A stretch of 64,000 nt of DNA from CAZAMB01 sp964486335 (GTDB taxonomy: Bacteria > Planctomycetota > Phycisphaerae > UBA1845), in the NCBI GenBank assembly GCA_964486335.1, contig CAZAMB010000005.1, forward strand, positions 124,001-188,000. The letters are read 5' to 3'. Positions within the stretch are counted from its first letter, which is position 1. The number at the start of each line of letters is the position of its first letter. A program made the translations under genes and the position numbers. The notes below the pieces were generated by a model. It saw nothing but the letters and a program-made list of their open reading frames with translations. It ran no database searches and was not told the DNA's origin. Below are positions 9,590 through 18,660 of the stretch, one piece after another.

Positions 9590-10207
9590 TCAACCGCGGA
9601 ACATAGCCCCGCCGCAGTATAACACCACAATCAGCCCTGATAGGGCCAGCGAGGTTACCGCCCAGCTTCGCCGAGTTGGGCGACGAAGGCCCAGTGCGCC
9701 CAGCACGATGGTCGCAAGACAGGTCCCCAGCGCCGCAGTGCTGAGCAGACTCGACGCGATCATCCAACCGGGGACAGCCCCGCCGCGAGATTTCATGAAC
9801 TCCATCATGGCTTGGGTGAAGCCCGCGCCCTCTCGCCGGGCTTTTTCAATCTGCTCGACCATGTCCTGCATTTCAAGGGCGTGCCCTCCCAGGATGATCG
9901 AGGCGATTCCGAACAGCACGATCGTGACGATGGCCAGAACCAGCGAGGCTGTTGCCGCGCCGTTGCCGAGAGACGGCTGCGGCGCTGCGGCGAATTCAAG
10001 AGAATCGCCGGATTCGAACGGACGTGGATGCACATCAGTCCGACGAATGGCCGTTGCGGTGGGAATTCCTTCGAGTTCGCCCAGCGTGGATTCGCCAGGC
10101 GCTGTGACGGTGCGCTGACAATAGGGGCAGCGGACGACCTGCATCGCCCAGTGGTCATCGACTTCGATGGGTTCCGTGCAGGCCGCGCATTGAAACCGAA
10201 TCGCCAT
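9590..10207 (-). CDS. zinc-ribbon membrane protein of unknown function
   Basis: The 205-aa product opens with a rubredoxin-like zinc ribbon (FQCAACTEPIEVDDHW then RCPYCQRTV) followed by a flexible linker and three hydrophobic segments (about 85-110, 145-170 and 180-200). Such short N-terminal ribbons joined to a membrane domain are common in planctomycetes; the function is unknown. The gene is separated by 243 bp from the NfeD-like gene downstream and probably has its own promoter. Confidence 0.65.
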   Translation of the reverse strand: MAIRFQCAACTEPIEVDDHWAMQVVRCPYCQRTVTAPGESTLGELEGIPTATAIRRTDVHPRPFESGDSLEFAAAPQPSLGNGAATASLVLAIVTIVLFGIASIILGGHALEMQDMVEQIEKARREGAGFTQAMMEFMKSRGGAVPGWMIASSLLSTAALGTCLATIVLGALGLRRPTRRSWAVTSLALSGLIVVLYCGGAMFRG

Positions 10208-10578
10208 GGATCGGATCGTATCTCGCGTCGCGCATCCTCGTCAATTGGTATTTGTTTCGCTCAATGTTGAAAAAAAACACAATTGAAGTCGTTCGGGCCT
10301 TTGCCGTGGGATGAGCAACTCCTGCGCTGGTTTATCAGTATTGATTCTGGGTTCTGCTATCATGAAACCAGGTGCTTTCCAATGTTGCGCAAAAGCCGCC
10401 GAACGGAAGCGCCGATTCCGCGCAATTCGGTCCTCGGCGAAGCGCTTACGCCATCGGGCGAGCCTTCAAGCATTTGATTCGCTAACGCCGATAGACCGTT
10501 CGCAAGGATTGCAGGAATGAATGCCGCGCGGAGCGCTGAAATCATCGGTTGTTTCAAATTGATAACGGAGCGGCTTCC
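10208..10578. other. intergenic region with only weak short frames
   Basis: About 370 bp between divergent genes. Two overlapping plus-strand frames (10283-10477 and 10311-10520) lack good ribosome sites and have Arg/Ser-rich, out-of-frame-like composition. They are not called. The stretch presumably holds the promoters for both flanking genes. Confidence 0.5.
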
Positions 10579-10791
10579 ATGATAACCAAGAGCGAAACCA
10601 TCGCGGAGATTATGTTCCTCAATCCGACTGCCGGGGCGGCCTTTCTCTCCGAGTTCAACAACGACGACCTCGTTCGCTATCTCGGACGACTTCGTGATCT
10701 GGGCACATCGGCACGCGGCTCGGACGCGCGACGCGCGAGCGAGCCGGCAAAGCCCTTATCACCGTTTGCGGTAACCCTGATCCCCGCCTAG
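10579..10791 (+). CDS. 70-aa hypothetical protein
   Basis: The frame starts at an ATG nine bases after an AACGGAG site. The product begins MITKSETIAEIMFLNPTAGA and has a compact amphipathic N-terminal half with a Ser/Arg-rich tail. The AEIMFLNP stretch looks like real coding, but the gene is short and no family is recognised. It is convergent with the 92-aa protein gene at 10806, 14 bp away. Confidence 0.45.
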   Translation: MITKSETIAEIMFLNPTAGAAFLSEFNNDDLVRYLGRLRDLGTSARGSDARRASEPAKPLSPFAVTLIPA

Positions 10792-10805
10792 GTCTACAGA
10801 CGCCT

Positions 10806-11084
10806 TCACGATGACCTCTTTCGGGCTTCGTCGAGCCAGACTCGAAGATTCCTGGCCAGCAGTTCGGGCGTTCCGTCAGCCATGATTCGTTCGATCGCCT
10901 TTGGTTCCAGCTTGAGCGATTTCATGGCTGTTGCCGCGCGAGTCCACAGTCGCTTCCGCTTCGCTTCGGTATCGGCAAGGTACAATTCCGTCACGATCTC
11001 CTGCAATCGCGCAAGCATGATCTCGTCGCGGTGATCGTAATAACGGCTGATGATCTTCTTCTGGTGCGGCGTAAACTCACCCAT
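10806..11084 (-). CDS. 92-aa conserved-looking helical protein
   Basis: The product, starting at the ATG at 11084, is highly charged and helical: MGEFTPHQKKIISRYYDHRD, then LQEIVTELYLADTEAKRKRL and a Lys/Glu-rich tail. It has no cysteines, signal peptide or membrane segment, so it is cytoplasmic. The composition is clearly protein-like, but I cannot name the family. It is divergent from the Kazal-domain gene at 11281. Confidence 0.65.
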   Translation of the reverse strand: MGEFTPHQKKIISRYYDHRDEIMLARLQEIVTELYLADTEAKRKRLWTRAATAMKSLKLEPKAIERIMADGTPELLARNLRVWLDEARKRSS

Positions 11085-11280
11085 GGCCGCGTGATATCGA
11101 TACCGACAACGGCCGTCAAGTCGCGCCCCAGAAAGCCACGCCCCAAAAGGGCGATTTCCGGTTCCGGCCGAACCGCCATTTCTCGCTTGACGACGGTTGA
11201 TTGGCGTAGTTAAGATGCAGGTCAACAGTCAGGTCGAGCTGCGGGTCCGAGAGGGGTGTCGTATTTTCGGAGGACCGACC

Positions 11281-13284
11281 ATGTGCCGTGCAATTCAGAC
11301 TGAATTCAACCGAACCGTTGCCATTACGTTGATGGCGTTCATGTGCTTGTGGGTAGGCGCTGAACAGGCCCTCGGCCAATCGGACCCAACGAACGCCCGC
11401 ACGATCTATCGCTTGAACTCGGTGAGCACTTTTCAGCAAGGGTGCTTTGACCCTTGCATGTGTCCGTTGCTTGAGCAGCGTCCCATGCGCGGGACATTCG
11501 CTCTTCGTCATGTCAGCACCCAGAACGGTTTCCAATCATTCGCGGTGGAAGACGTGAATTGGACGGTAGCCTACGACGATCCTGAGTTGCGCGTTACCGG
11601 GACGGGTAGTTACACGATCGGCACGCCGGGCGTCATCACCGTGTTGCACCATCGGCTCGAACTGGATCTGAAGGTGGGCAACAACGCCGTGGAGTATTTT
11701 GACAGTGGTTGGATCATCGGCCCAAACCTGCCGCACATCGGCATCACGATTTCAAAGAACAACATGTTCTGCTTTGATACCGTGTTCGTCATTTCGGCCG
11801 ACCCGGTGCCTGCCGCAGAGTTTTCGCGGTATGCGCTTGTACAGGGCAGCACGTTTGAACGCGGCTGCTATGACCCTTGCGACTGTCTGCCACCGGGTTC
11901 GCCGCAGCCCGTGGTCGGGACGTTTCGACTCGTGCCGCTGTACGACAACAGCCTGTTCGCCGAGTTCGCGATGGTGGACATTCAATGGAATGTATTGAGC
12001 ACGATTCCCACGGTACCGCCGAATCTTCCGATTGCCGGGACAGGCACTTACATGGTCGGCGGCGAATTTGCCGCTCAACAGCGAATGCGCGCCGACCTGC
12101 GCGTCGGAGGCGAGGAATCCCAGCATTTTGATAGCCGCATGGTGGTCGGCGGATCAGCGTTTCCCACACGAATCGACGCTACTATTTCCGTCAGCGGAAT
12201 GGTCTGTTTTGACTCTGTCATACACGTCGTGGCCGAGCGACTAAACTCCGGGGTCGTGTGCGGTGGAATTGCCGGCATCGGATGCGCCAACGGAGAGTTC
12301 TGCAAATACGCCGTCGGCGAATGCTGTTGCGATTTCCAGGGCATTTGTCAGCCGATTCCCGAGGCCTGCATCACGGTTTGGGATCCCGTGTGCGGCTGCG
12401 ACGGCCAGACCTACGGCAACGAGTGCGAGGCCGACCGCGCGGGAGTTGCGATCGACCACTTCGGCGAGTGTGCCGGACCGTGCGACACGGCGACCGGCAA
12501 AGGCTGCGTCAAGGTCATCATCGACATGGACCCAAGCACGCCGGGATTCCAGTCGAGCATCACCGTGCCTCCCGGCAGCCCTACGATCCGCGGCATCGGC
12601 GTTTACGTTTACGACCCGAATGGTCAGAATTCGATCTGGGATATCGGGTATCTGGGCGGTCTCGATCGTGGCATCGCATTCGGGCACACGCCGTCGAACA
12701 CGAATCCGCAGGGCCGCGTCGCCGGGCTGATTGCCTATCCGGGTACGCCGGTGAACCCCGGCAATACACCGATGATGATCCAACCGGCCATGGACAAAGG
12801 CTTCGGCGGCGCTGAAGTCCAATATGTGGAATACGGCGCGACGCAATCGGCGATAATGGCCTCTGAGCCATTGCAGCCGATCTTCACGGTTGACGTCATC
12901 CTCCAAAACGCAGGCATCGGCGACACGTTTGGTTTTCAGATCATGGATTTTGTTCGCGTCTGGTCGGGCGGCTCCGGTGGTGCGTTCTCGACTCAGGGGC
13001 CGATGAGCCTTGACACTGGCGGTGACGTCGTGCCGGACGGCACCGTAAGCATTTACGGCATCGATGCCGACGCGGCGATTCCCGTTCCTCCGGCGGCGTT
13101 TTACGTTGATTTCATGGACCGCGGATTGGGACAAGCGAGTTCAGGGCAGATCGGCGCTACGATCACTGTTGCGGCAGGCGTCGAACCAATTCCGGCAGTA
13201 ACGACCTGGGGAGCGGTCGTCATGGTACTTCTTGTGCTTTCCGCGGGAACCGTGGTGCTTCAACGATCGCGGCAAAGTGCTTGA
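11281..13284 (+). CDS. secreted protein with tandem Cys-rich modules, Kazal domain and IPTL/PEP-CTERM-like tail
   Basis: The ATG at 11281 follows a GGAGG site; the frame upstream is not needed. The protein is about 667 aa with a signal peptide (VAITLMAFMCLWVGAEQALG). Two related modules follow, each opening with a GC[FY]DPC[MD]C motif and containing a V[DE]-W/I-N-V block. A Kazal-type serine-protease-inhibitor module (VWDPVCGCDGQTYGNECEAD) lies near residues 365-400. A large beta-rich region precedes the C-terminal sorting signal: IPAVTTWG, a hydrophobic helix and the basic end QRSRQ. Such tails are processed by exosortase/archaeosortase-like enzymes. The protein is presumably surface-displayed or released; whether the Kazal module inhibits a protease is unknown. 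Confidence 0.8.
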   Translation: MCRAIQTEFNRTVAITLMAFMCLWVGAEQALGQSDPTNARTIYRLNSVSTFQQGCFDPCMCPLLEQRPMRGTFALRHVSTQNGFQSFAVEDVNWTVAYDDPELRVTGTGSYTIGTPGVITVLHHRLELDLKVGNNAVEYFDSGWIIGPNLPHIGITISKNNMFCFDTVFVISADPVPAAEFSRYALVQGSTFERGCYDPCDCLPPGSPQPVVGTFRLVPLYDNSLFAEFAMVDIQWNVLSTIPTVPPNLPIAGTGTYMVGGEFAAQQRMRADLRVGGEESQHFDSRMVVGGSAFPTRIDATISVSGMVCFDSVIHVVAERLNSGVVCGGIAGIGCANGEFCKYAVGECCCDFQGICQPIPEACITVWDPVCGCDGQTYGNECEADRAGVAIDHFGECAGPCDTATGKGCVKVIIDMDPSTPGFQSSITVPPGSPTIRGIGVYVYDPNGQNSIWDIGYLGGLDRGIAFGHTPSNTNPQGRVAGLIAYPGTPVNPGNTPMMIQPAMDKGFGGAEVQYVEYGATQSAIMASEPLQPIFTVDVILQNAGIGDTFGFQIMDFVRVWSGGSGGAFSTQGPMSLDTGGDVVPDGTVSIYGIDADAAIPVPPAAFYVDFMDRGLGQASSGQIGATITVAAGVEPIPAVTTWGAVVMVLLVLSAGTVVLQRSRQSA

Positions 13285-13312
13285 ATACGATCGTCCGGTC
13301 TCGCCGGGTTGG

Positions 13313-14182
13313 TTACGATCCAAACAGAACGTACCGCTGGTTCGGCTGGGCAAACCCGGCGAACTCACGGCTCACAAAGTTAAACGAAGGATCATCCCAT
13401 TCGTCCGAGTAGTGATAAAGGTATGTCCGCTTGCGCACCGCTTCAGGCAGCGTTCGCAAGTCCTTCAAGGATGCGTGGATGGGTTCGAGCGAATCTTCAA
13501 GCTGGACATCGTGGAAAATGATGCAAGCGCGGTCCATCCGTCCGCCGAACCCGGCTCGGTCGAACCGCGTGTCTCCTGAGTAGATGGCCAGAGAGCCGGT
13601 CGATGCGTCGCGCATCGACACGCCAAAACTGGGCCAATCGAACTGACGCTCCACGCGAATGTGATCGGTGGGGAATAGACCCAGCTCAAAACGCTCCATC
13701 ATCGTCAACGGACGTTCTTTGTCGTTGACGTCAAGCGGCTTCGGCGCAAAGTAATCTTCCAGTGAAGCCTGCCGGCCGTTGAGCGAACCGAGACCGCCCC
13801 GAAGCGAATGCTCCCAAAGCGACCGAATCAGCTCAGCCGATCCGAACAACTCAGGGCGACGCGTTTCAGCGCAGCGAGCGAAGCGGATGATGGATGCCCA
13901 TTCCTCGAGTCCGCCAATATGGTCGGCGTGCAAGTGGGTAATGATGACGCCGCGAAGTGCAGAATAACAGATGTTTCCGCCGCTACCGAGATAGGAAAAC
14001 TCCGGCATGTCCTTTAACCTATGCAGAGCGAGCGGCCCGGTTGCGCCGAAGTCGATGAGCAGGGCGTCGTCAGGTCGATCCTGCTTGTCGGGACCGGATG
14101 CCCATGCTTCAATCAGCGCGCTGGATTGCAGATTGCGTTTCGCGAAGGCGGAACCAACGCCGAGAAACGTGAGCGTAAGCAC
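13313..14182 (-). CDS. metallo-beta-lactamase-fold hydrolase (RNase Z-like)
   Basis: The 289-aa product has the MBL signature THLHADHIGG (His83, His85, Asp87, His88), a metal-bridging Asp in YSGDTRFD and a late His in YLYHYSDEW. The first strand LTLTFLGVGSAFAKRN resembles RNase Z-type and other MBL hydrolases. Substrate unknown; RNase Z-specific features were not verified. The gene is convergent with the Kazal-domain gene and divergent from the SDR gene at 14278. Confidence 0.8.
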   Translation of the reverse strand: MLTLTFLGVGSAFAKRNLQSSALIEAWASGPDKQDRPDDALLIDFGATGPLALHRLKDMPEFSYLGSGGNICYSALRGVIITHLHADHIGGLEEWASIIRFARCAETRRPELFGSAELIRSLWEHSLRGGLGSLNGRQASLEDYFAPKPLDVNDKERPLTMMERFELGLFPTDHIRVERQFDWPSFGVSMRDASTGSLAIYSGDTRFDRAGFGGRMDRACIIFHDVQLEDSLEPIHASLKDLRTLPEAVRKRTYLYHYSDEWDDPSFNFVSREFAGFAQPNQRYVLFGS

Positions 14183-14277
14183 GGTGAATGTCCCTTTTCG
14201 TTACGCGGTCGCGCCGACGCCCGGAGTATACAGGGAATGCGACCACAGGGAAGTTGGCGCTCGCCCCAGGCATCGAC

Positions 14278-15078
14278 ATGCGATATGTACTGAAAGACAA
14301 AGTCGTTCTTATTACTGGTGCGTCTGAAGGCATCGGCCGGGCCTGCGCCGTCGAGTTCCATCAGGCCGGCAGTTGCGTCGTGGCGGCCGCCCGGTCGTTG
14401 GAGAAACTCGAGGCGCTGGCCTGCGAACTGGGCGATCGGGTGACGGCTTTTCGGCTCGACGTTACCGACAAGGTACAGCGGCAGGCCGCGGTCGCAGCAA
14501 CTCTTGAGAAACATGGACGCATTGACGTGCTCATCAACAACGCCGGATGGGCGAGCTTCGGCACCGTGCTCAAGACGCCGCAAGAACATCTTAACCGGAT
14601 GATCGACTTGAACTTCCTTGGTCCGATCGCGTTGATCCAGGCGGTATTGCCGCAGATGATCGGACGAGGCAGCGGGCAAATCATCAACATCTCCTCCGTC
14701 GTGGGCACACAGGCGATTCCACGCATGACGGTTTACAGCGCCACCAAGTCGGCGTTGAACGCGCTCTCCACCGGACTTCGCATGGAATTGCGCGGCACGG
14801 GCGTGGACGTGCTTTCCGTTTCGCCCAGCTCCACCAACACGGCTTTCTTTCGATCGGCTGCAACGGTGGACGCCCGTGCAACACGCATTGCCGAGACTCA
14901 ATACACGCCCGAGCGCGTCGCCCGCGCGATCGTCCGCTCGTCGCGGCGCCGTCGCGCCGAAGTCACGCTATCCTTAGAGGGAAAGACCATTACCACGATT
15001 CGGCGAATTTCGCATCGACTAGCCGATGGTATCATGTTTCACGTAGCCAAGCGTGCGATGCCGGAAACGCGAGAATGA
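14278..15078 (+). CDS. short-chain dehydrogenase/reductase
   Basis: The 266-aa classical SDR starts at the ATG before RYVLKDKVV; upstream codons overlap the divergent MBL gene's leader. The cofactor loop is TGASEGIGR (13-21), the NNAG motif is at 87-90, and the catalytic Ser140, Tyr153 and Lys157 are in place (ISSVVG, YSATK). The C-terminal region is basic with a long tail. The substrate cannot be told. The ACR3 gene follows 25 bp downstream, so the two may be co-transcribed. Confidence 0.88.
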   Translation: MRYVLKDKVVLITGASEGIGRACAVEFHQAGSCVVAAARSLEKLEALACELGDRVTAFRLDVTDKVQRQAAVAATLEKHGRIDVLINNAGWASFGTVLKTPQEHLNRMIDLNFLGPIALIQAVLPQMIGRGSGQIINISSVVGTQAIPRMTVYSATKSALNALSTGLRMELRGTGVDVLSVSPSSTNTAFFRSAATVDARATRIAETQYTPERVARAIVRSSRRRRAEVTLSLEGKTITTIRRISHRLADGIMFHVAKRAMPETRE

Positions 15079-15103
15079 TCTGATCCTCTTGAGGACGGCT
15101 GGT

Positions 15104-16207
15104 ATGTCGGAATCGCATGGTTCGCCCCGTCGTTTGAACGCGTTGGATCGATTTCTTACGCTCTGGATTTTCCTGGCCATGGGAGCGGGCGTACTCCTTG
15201 GATACGGAATTCCCGGCGTGGAGGCGTTCGTCCATCGATTTCAGGTCGGCACGACCAACATTCCCATCGCGCTCGGTTTGATCCTGATGATGTACCCACC
15301 GCTGGCGAAGGTGCGCTACGAGAAGCTTGGCGACGTCTTTCGCAACACGCGGATTCTCGGCCTGTCGCTGTTGCAGAACTGGGTGATCGGGCCGATTCTC
15401 ATGTTCGTGCTCGCCGTCCTTTTTCTGGGTGACCACCCGCAATACATGACCGGACTCATCATGATCGGGCTTGCCCGGTGCATTGCGATGGTGATTGTCT
15501 GGAACGAACTGGCGTGCGGCGACGCCGAATACGCGGCGGGGCTGGTCGCATTCAATGCGGTGTTTCAGGTGTTGTTCTATTCGATCTATGCATGGTTGTT
15601 CATCACCATCCTCCCGCCGATGCTCGGATTGGCCGGCGCCGTCGTGGAGGTCACGATATCGCAGATCGCATGGAGCGTGTTCATCTACCTGGGCATCCCC
15701 TTTCTGGCCGGTTTGCTCACGCGAATCGCGCTGGTTCGCATGCGCGGGCAGACGTGGTATGAGCAGCAATTCATCCCGCGCATTTCGCCGATCACACTGA
15801 TGTCGCTGTTGTTCACCATCATCGTGATGTTCTCGCTGAAGGGCGAGATGATCGTCCGGCTTCCCATGGACGTGGTTCGCATCGCCATTCCTCTTTGCAT
15901 CTACTTCGTGGCCATGTTCTTCGTTTCATATGCCATGGGGCGAGCGATTGGGGCCGATGATGCGAGGACCACGACGATCGCCTTCACCGCTGCTAGCAAC
16001 AACTTCGAACTGGCGATCGCGGTGGCCGTCGCGATATTCGGAATCAACTCCGGAGCGGCTTTCGCTGCGGTGATCGGTCCCTTGGTCGAGGTTCCGGTGA
16101 TGATCGCCCTGGTGAATGTGTCGCTGCGTTTTCGTCGGCGGCACCTCGACCCCGACCAATCTGCTCGGGCGACAGCAACTGGCGGAACATCGGAAAAGAC
16201 CATATGA
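15104..16207 (+). CDS. acr3: ACR3-family arsenite efflux permease
   Basis: The 367-aa protein starts at an ATG behind TTGAGGACG. It has about ten membrane helices and the ACR3 hallmark GLARCIAMVIVWNELACGD, in which the Cys is the residue known to be needed for arsenite transport, plus the late block SNNFELAIAVAVAIFG. ACR3 exports arsenite using the proton gradient. No arsenate reductase or ArsR regulator lies alongside, so expression may be constitutive or follow the SDR upstream. Confidence 0.92.
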   Translation: MSESHGSPRRLNALDRFLTLWIFLAMGAGVLLGYGIPGVEAFVHRFQVGTTNIPIALGLILMMYPPLAKVRYEKLGDVFRNTRILGLSLLQNWVIGPILMFVLAVLFLGDHPQYMTGLIMIGLARCIAMVIVWNELACGDAEYAAGLVAFNAVFQVLFYSIYAWLFITILPPMLGLAGAVVEVTISQIAWSVFIYLGIPFLAGLLTRIALVRMRGQTWYEQQFIPRISPITLMSLLFTIIVMFSLKGEMIVRLPMDVVRIAIPLCIYFVAMFFVSYAMGRAIGADDARTTTIAFTAASNNFELAIAVAVAIFGINSGAAFAAVIGPLVEVPVMIALVNVSLRFRRRHLDPDQSARATATGGTSEKTI

Positions 16208-16263
16208 TTCGTTCCGCGACGGCCAACGAACAAACACGCTGATTAAGGGTCGATTCAACCTGG

Positions 16264-17775
16264 ATGGAACGAAAGAGCGTTTACCTTGAGACAATGGGCT
16301 GCCAGATGAACGTGCTCGACAGCGAGCTCGTCATGGGACAGCTTCGCGCATTGGGTTATTCGCCTACGAGCGCCATGACCGAAGCCGATGTCGTGCTGCT
16401 CAATACTTGTTCGGTGCGAGACCACGCCGAGCAGAAAGTTCTTTCCCGGCTTGGCGCGCTTAAGAAAACAAAATCTAGCCGACCCGACATGGTGGTGGGT
16501 GTGATCGGCTGCATGGCCGAGCGCGACCCCGACGGCATCTTCAGCAAAATGCCGCACGTGGATTTGGTTTGCGGGCCGGGTGAACTGAACAAGGTGCCGG
16601 CTCTGATCGAGGACGTTCGGGCGACGCGATCGCGCGCAATTGCCCTTGCCCAATCGCTTTCACGTAAGAGCACGCCGCTGGATCGCGGTTTGGAGTACGA
16701 TTCCGTCGAAGCGCTCGATCTCTCGCGCGACCCCGCGCCCGGTGAATCCGTGCTCCAGTCTTACGTTCGCGTGCAGAGGGGCTGCGACAAGTTTTGCACG
16801 TTTTGCGTCGTTCCGTTCACTCGCGGACCGGAACGGAGTCGGCCGCCGTCGCAGATCGTCGATGAGGCTCGAATGCTCGCTGATCGCGGCGCTAAGGAGA
16901 TCACGCTTCTTGGACAGACGGTCAACAGCTATGTGCAATCGGAAGACGGAAAAGAGGTTCGATTTGCGGATCTGCTCGAGCGCGTCAGTGCGGTTCCCGG
17001 TGTCGAACGAGTTCGTTTTGTCACGAGCTACCCCGGCGATTTTACTGATGACATTTTGCAGGCCATGCGCGATTTGCCCCAAGTGTGCGAATACTTACAC
17101 CTTCCGGTGCAGAGCGGAAGCGACACCGTCTTGCAGCGCATGCGTCGCCAGTACAGCGTTTCGCAATACACTGAACTGATCGACCGCGCCCGACAGTATG
17201 TCCCAGACATCGCCATCGCAAGCGACTTTATCGTCGGATTCTCGGGTGAGACTCAAGAGGATCACGAAGCCACGAAGCGACTAATCGAGCGATGTATGTT
17301 CAAGAACATCTTCGTCTTCAAGTACTCGACGAGGCCCGGAACGGTGGCGGACAAGCGCATGGACGATGACGTTTCGGAATCCGTCAAGCGTGGACGCAAC
17401 GTTGAATTGCTGCGTCTGCAAGAGGGCATTTCGATGGAAGCCAATCAGCGAATGATCGGGCGCGAAGTCGAAGTGCTCGTGGAAGGTTTCAGTAAGGCCG
17501 CACTGAAGGCGCAGGAATCGGAGCAGGATCGCGGCCAGGAAGTCGGGTGGCGGCGCGGCGACCAATTGGTTGGCCGAACGCGACAAGATCAGATTGTTGT
17601 CTTTTCAGGTGATCGACGTTTGATCGGCAATTTCATTTCGGTCCGCGTCGTTGCGGCAACCGCGCTGACGTTGCACGCCGAATTCAAGAGGGGTGACAAC
17701 GGCCGTGTGACGAGCGACCCTCTCGCGGATCGGCTTCCGGTCGCTACCCTCCCGATTGTTTGTGGTTCCGGTTGA
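16264..17775 (+). CDS. miaB: tRNA-2-methylthio-N6-dimethylallyladenosine synthase MiaB
   Basis: The 503-aa product has the full MiaB layout. The N-terminal UPF0004 domain carries three cluster cysteines (ETMGCQMN, LNTCSVRD, GVIGCMAE), the radical SAM domain has RGCDKFCTFCVVPFTRG, and a TRAM-like C-terminus follows (about 375-470). It methylthiolates i6A37 of tRNAs reading UNN codons. The C-terminus is about 40 residues longer than is common. clpS starts 41 bp downstream. Confidence 0.95.
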   Translation: MERKSVYLETMGCQMNVLDSELVMGQLRALGYSPTSAMTEADVVLLNTCSVRDHAEQKVLSRLGALKKTKSSRPDMVVGVIGCMAERDPDGIFSKMPHVDLVCGPGELNKVPALIEDVRATRSRAIALAQSLSRKSTPLDRGLEYDSVEALDLSRDPAPGESVLQSYVRVQRGCDKFCTFCVVPFTRGPERSRPPSQIVDEARMLADRGAKEITLLGQTVNSYVQSEDGKEVRFADLLERVSAVPGVERVRFVTSYPGDFTDDILQAMRDLPQVCEYLHLPVQSGSDTVLQRMRRQYSVSQYTELIDRARQYVPDIAIASDFIVGFSGETQEDHEATKRLIERCMFKNIFVFKYSTRPGTVADKRMDDDVSESVKRGRNVELLRLQEGISMEANQRMIGREVEVLVEGFSKAALKAQESEQDRGQEVGWRRGDQLVGRTRQDQIVVFSGDRRLIGNFISVRVVAATALTLHAEFKRGDNGRVTSDPLADRLPVATLPIVCGSG

Positions 17776-17816
17776 CGCCTTGCGAAAACTGCATGGCCCA
17801 GCTATACTTCCCAGTC

Positions 17817-18176
17817 ATGACTTCGAGCCATTCCACGGTTGCACCGCCGCGAACGCTGCCGGCTCCCGAGACGCTGGAGGACACGCGCGCTCACCATCAG
17901 CTTCTGCCGATGTATCATGTTGTCCTGCTTGATGACAATGACCATACGTATGACTACGTGATTTCCATGCTTCGAAAGCTCTTTGGCATGACGACCGAAC
18001 AGGCCTTCGTTCACGCCAACGAAGTGGACACGCAAAAACGAGTGATCCTCGATACGACCACGCTCGAAAGGGCTGAGTTAAAGCGGGATCAGATTCACAC
18101 GTTTGGGCGCGATTGGCGCATTCCTCGTTGTGCCGGCAGCATGTCCGCGGTCATTGAGCCGGCCGGCGACCGATAA
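17817..18176 (+). CDS. clpS: ClpS-like adaptor of the Clp protease, divergent pocket
   Basis: The core (about residues 30-119) matches ClpS: YHVVLLDDNDHTYDYVISML, then LERAELKRDQIH and the end GSMSAVIEPAGD. ClpS delivers N-degron substrates to ClpA/ClpC. Canonical pocket residues (Asn-Asp-Asp and the His of the H-x-x-G loop) are replaced here by Asp-Asp-Asn-Asp and an EVDTQKR loop, so substrate choice may differ. I recall this variant from planctomycetes and cyanobacteria. The start could also be the ATG at 17793; neither has a good ribosome site. Confidence 0.83.
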   Translation: MTSSHSTVAPPRTLPAPETLEDTRAHHQLLPMYHVVLLDDNDHTYDYVISMLRKLFGMTTEQAFVHANEVDTQKRVILDTTTLERAELKRDQIHTFGRDWRIPRCAGSMSAVIEPAGDR

Positions 18177-18310
18177 GCCCACAGAGATAGACACTTTTCT
18201 CAAGCCCACTGAATTCGCGGGCCTGCGGTGCTTCGCTTGCGAATCGGCAGAATGTGTTTTTTTCGAGTCGTTGACAGCCCGAAACGACCCGGCTAACGTT
18301 TGGAAGCGAT

Positions 18311-18500
18311 GTCTTTGCGGGTGTAGCTCAGTGGTAGAGCGTCACGTTGCCAACGTGAATGTCGAGGGTTCGAGCCCCTTCACCCGCTGTTCCTGACGCG
18401 CCGTACCACGAAGCGACACAGGCGTGCAACCTTTGACTCCAACGCTAGTTACAGCGACCGATTCTCGGCTTTCCTAGATTCTCATTGCCTGGTCGCTTTT
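18311..18500 (+). repeat. direct repeat copy A: tRNA-Gly plus about 110 bp of 3' flank
   Basis: From the tRNA through GGTCGCTTTT, this stretch aligns with 29545-29732. Shared blocks include ATGTCGAGGGTTCGAG, TGACGCGCCGT, CGACCGATTCT and CTTTCC. By eye roughly three quarters of positions agree, with a few single-base indels. After GGTCGC the two copies diverge completely. The intact copy carries the functional tRNA. Confidence 0.8.
18317..18388 (+). tRNA. tRNA-Gly (anticodon GCC)
   Basis: The cloverleaf is complete: acceptor GCGGGTG with CACCCGC, D-arm GCTCAGTGGTAGAGC, anticodon stem CACGT/ACGTG around TTGCCAA (anticodon GCC), and T-arm GAGGGTTCGAGCCCCTT. CCA is not encoded. Its 3' half and flank recur at 29550-29732, which marks this tRNA as the left boundary of the island. 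Confidence 0.97.
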
Positions 18501-18660
18501 GCCAGAAAGTGACCGGAATGGACCGCAGTGGACGCCCATTCGTGCAAGGTCTAGTGCGAATTGAACTCGATGAAAATGCTACGAGGGTTGTGAATTGGCG
18601 GGCTTCGATTGGTGGTGGGTCGACGCTCGGAGATTCGTCGACCAGTGCGCTCAAAGTAGA

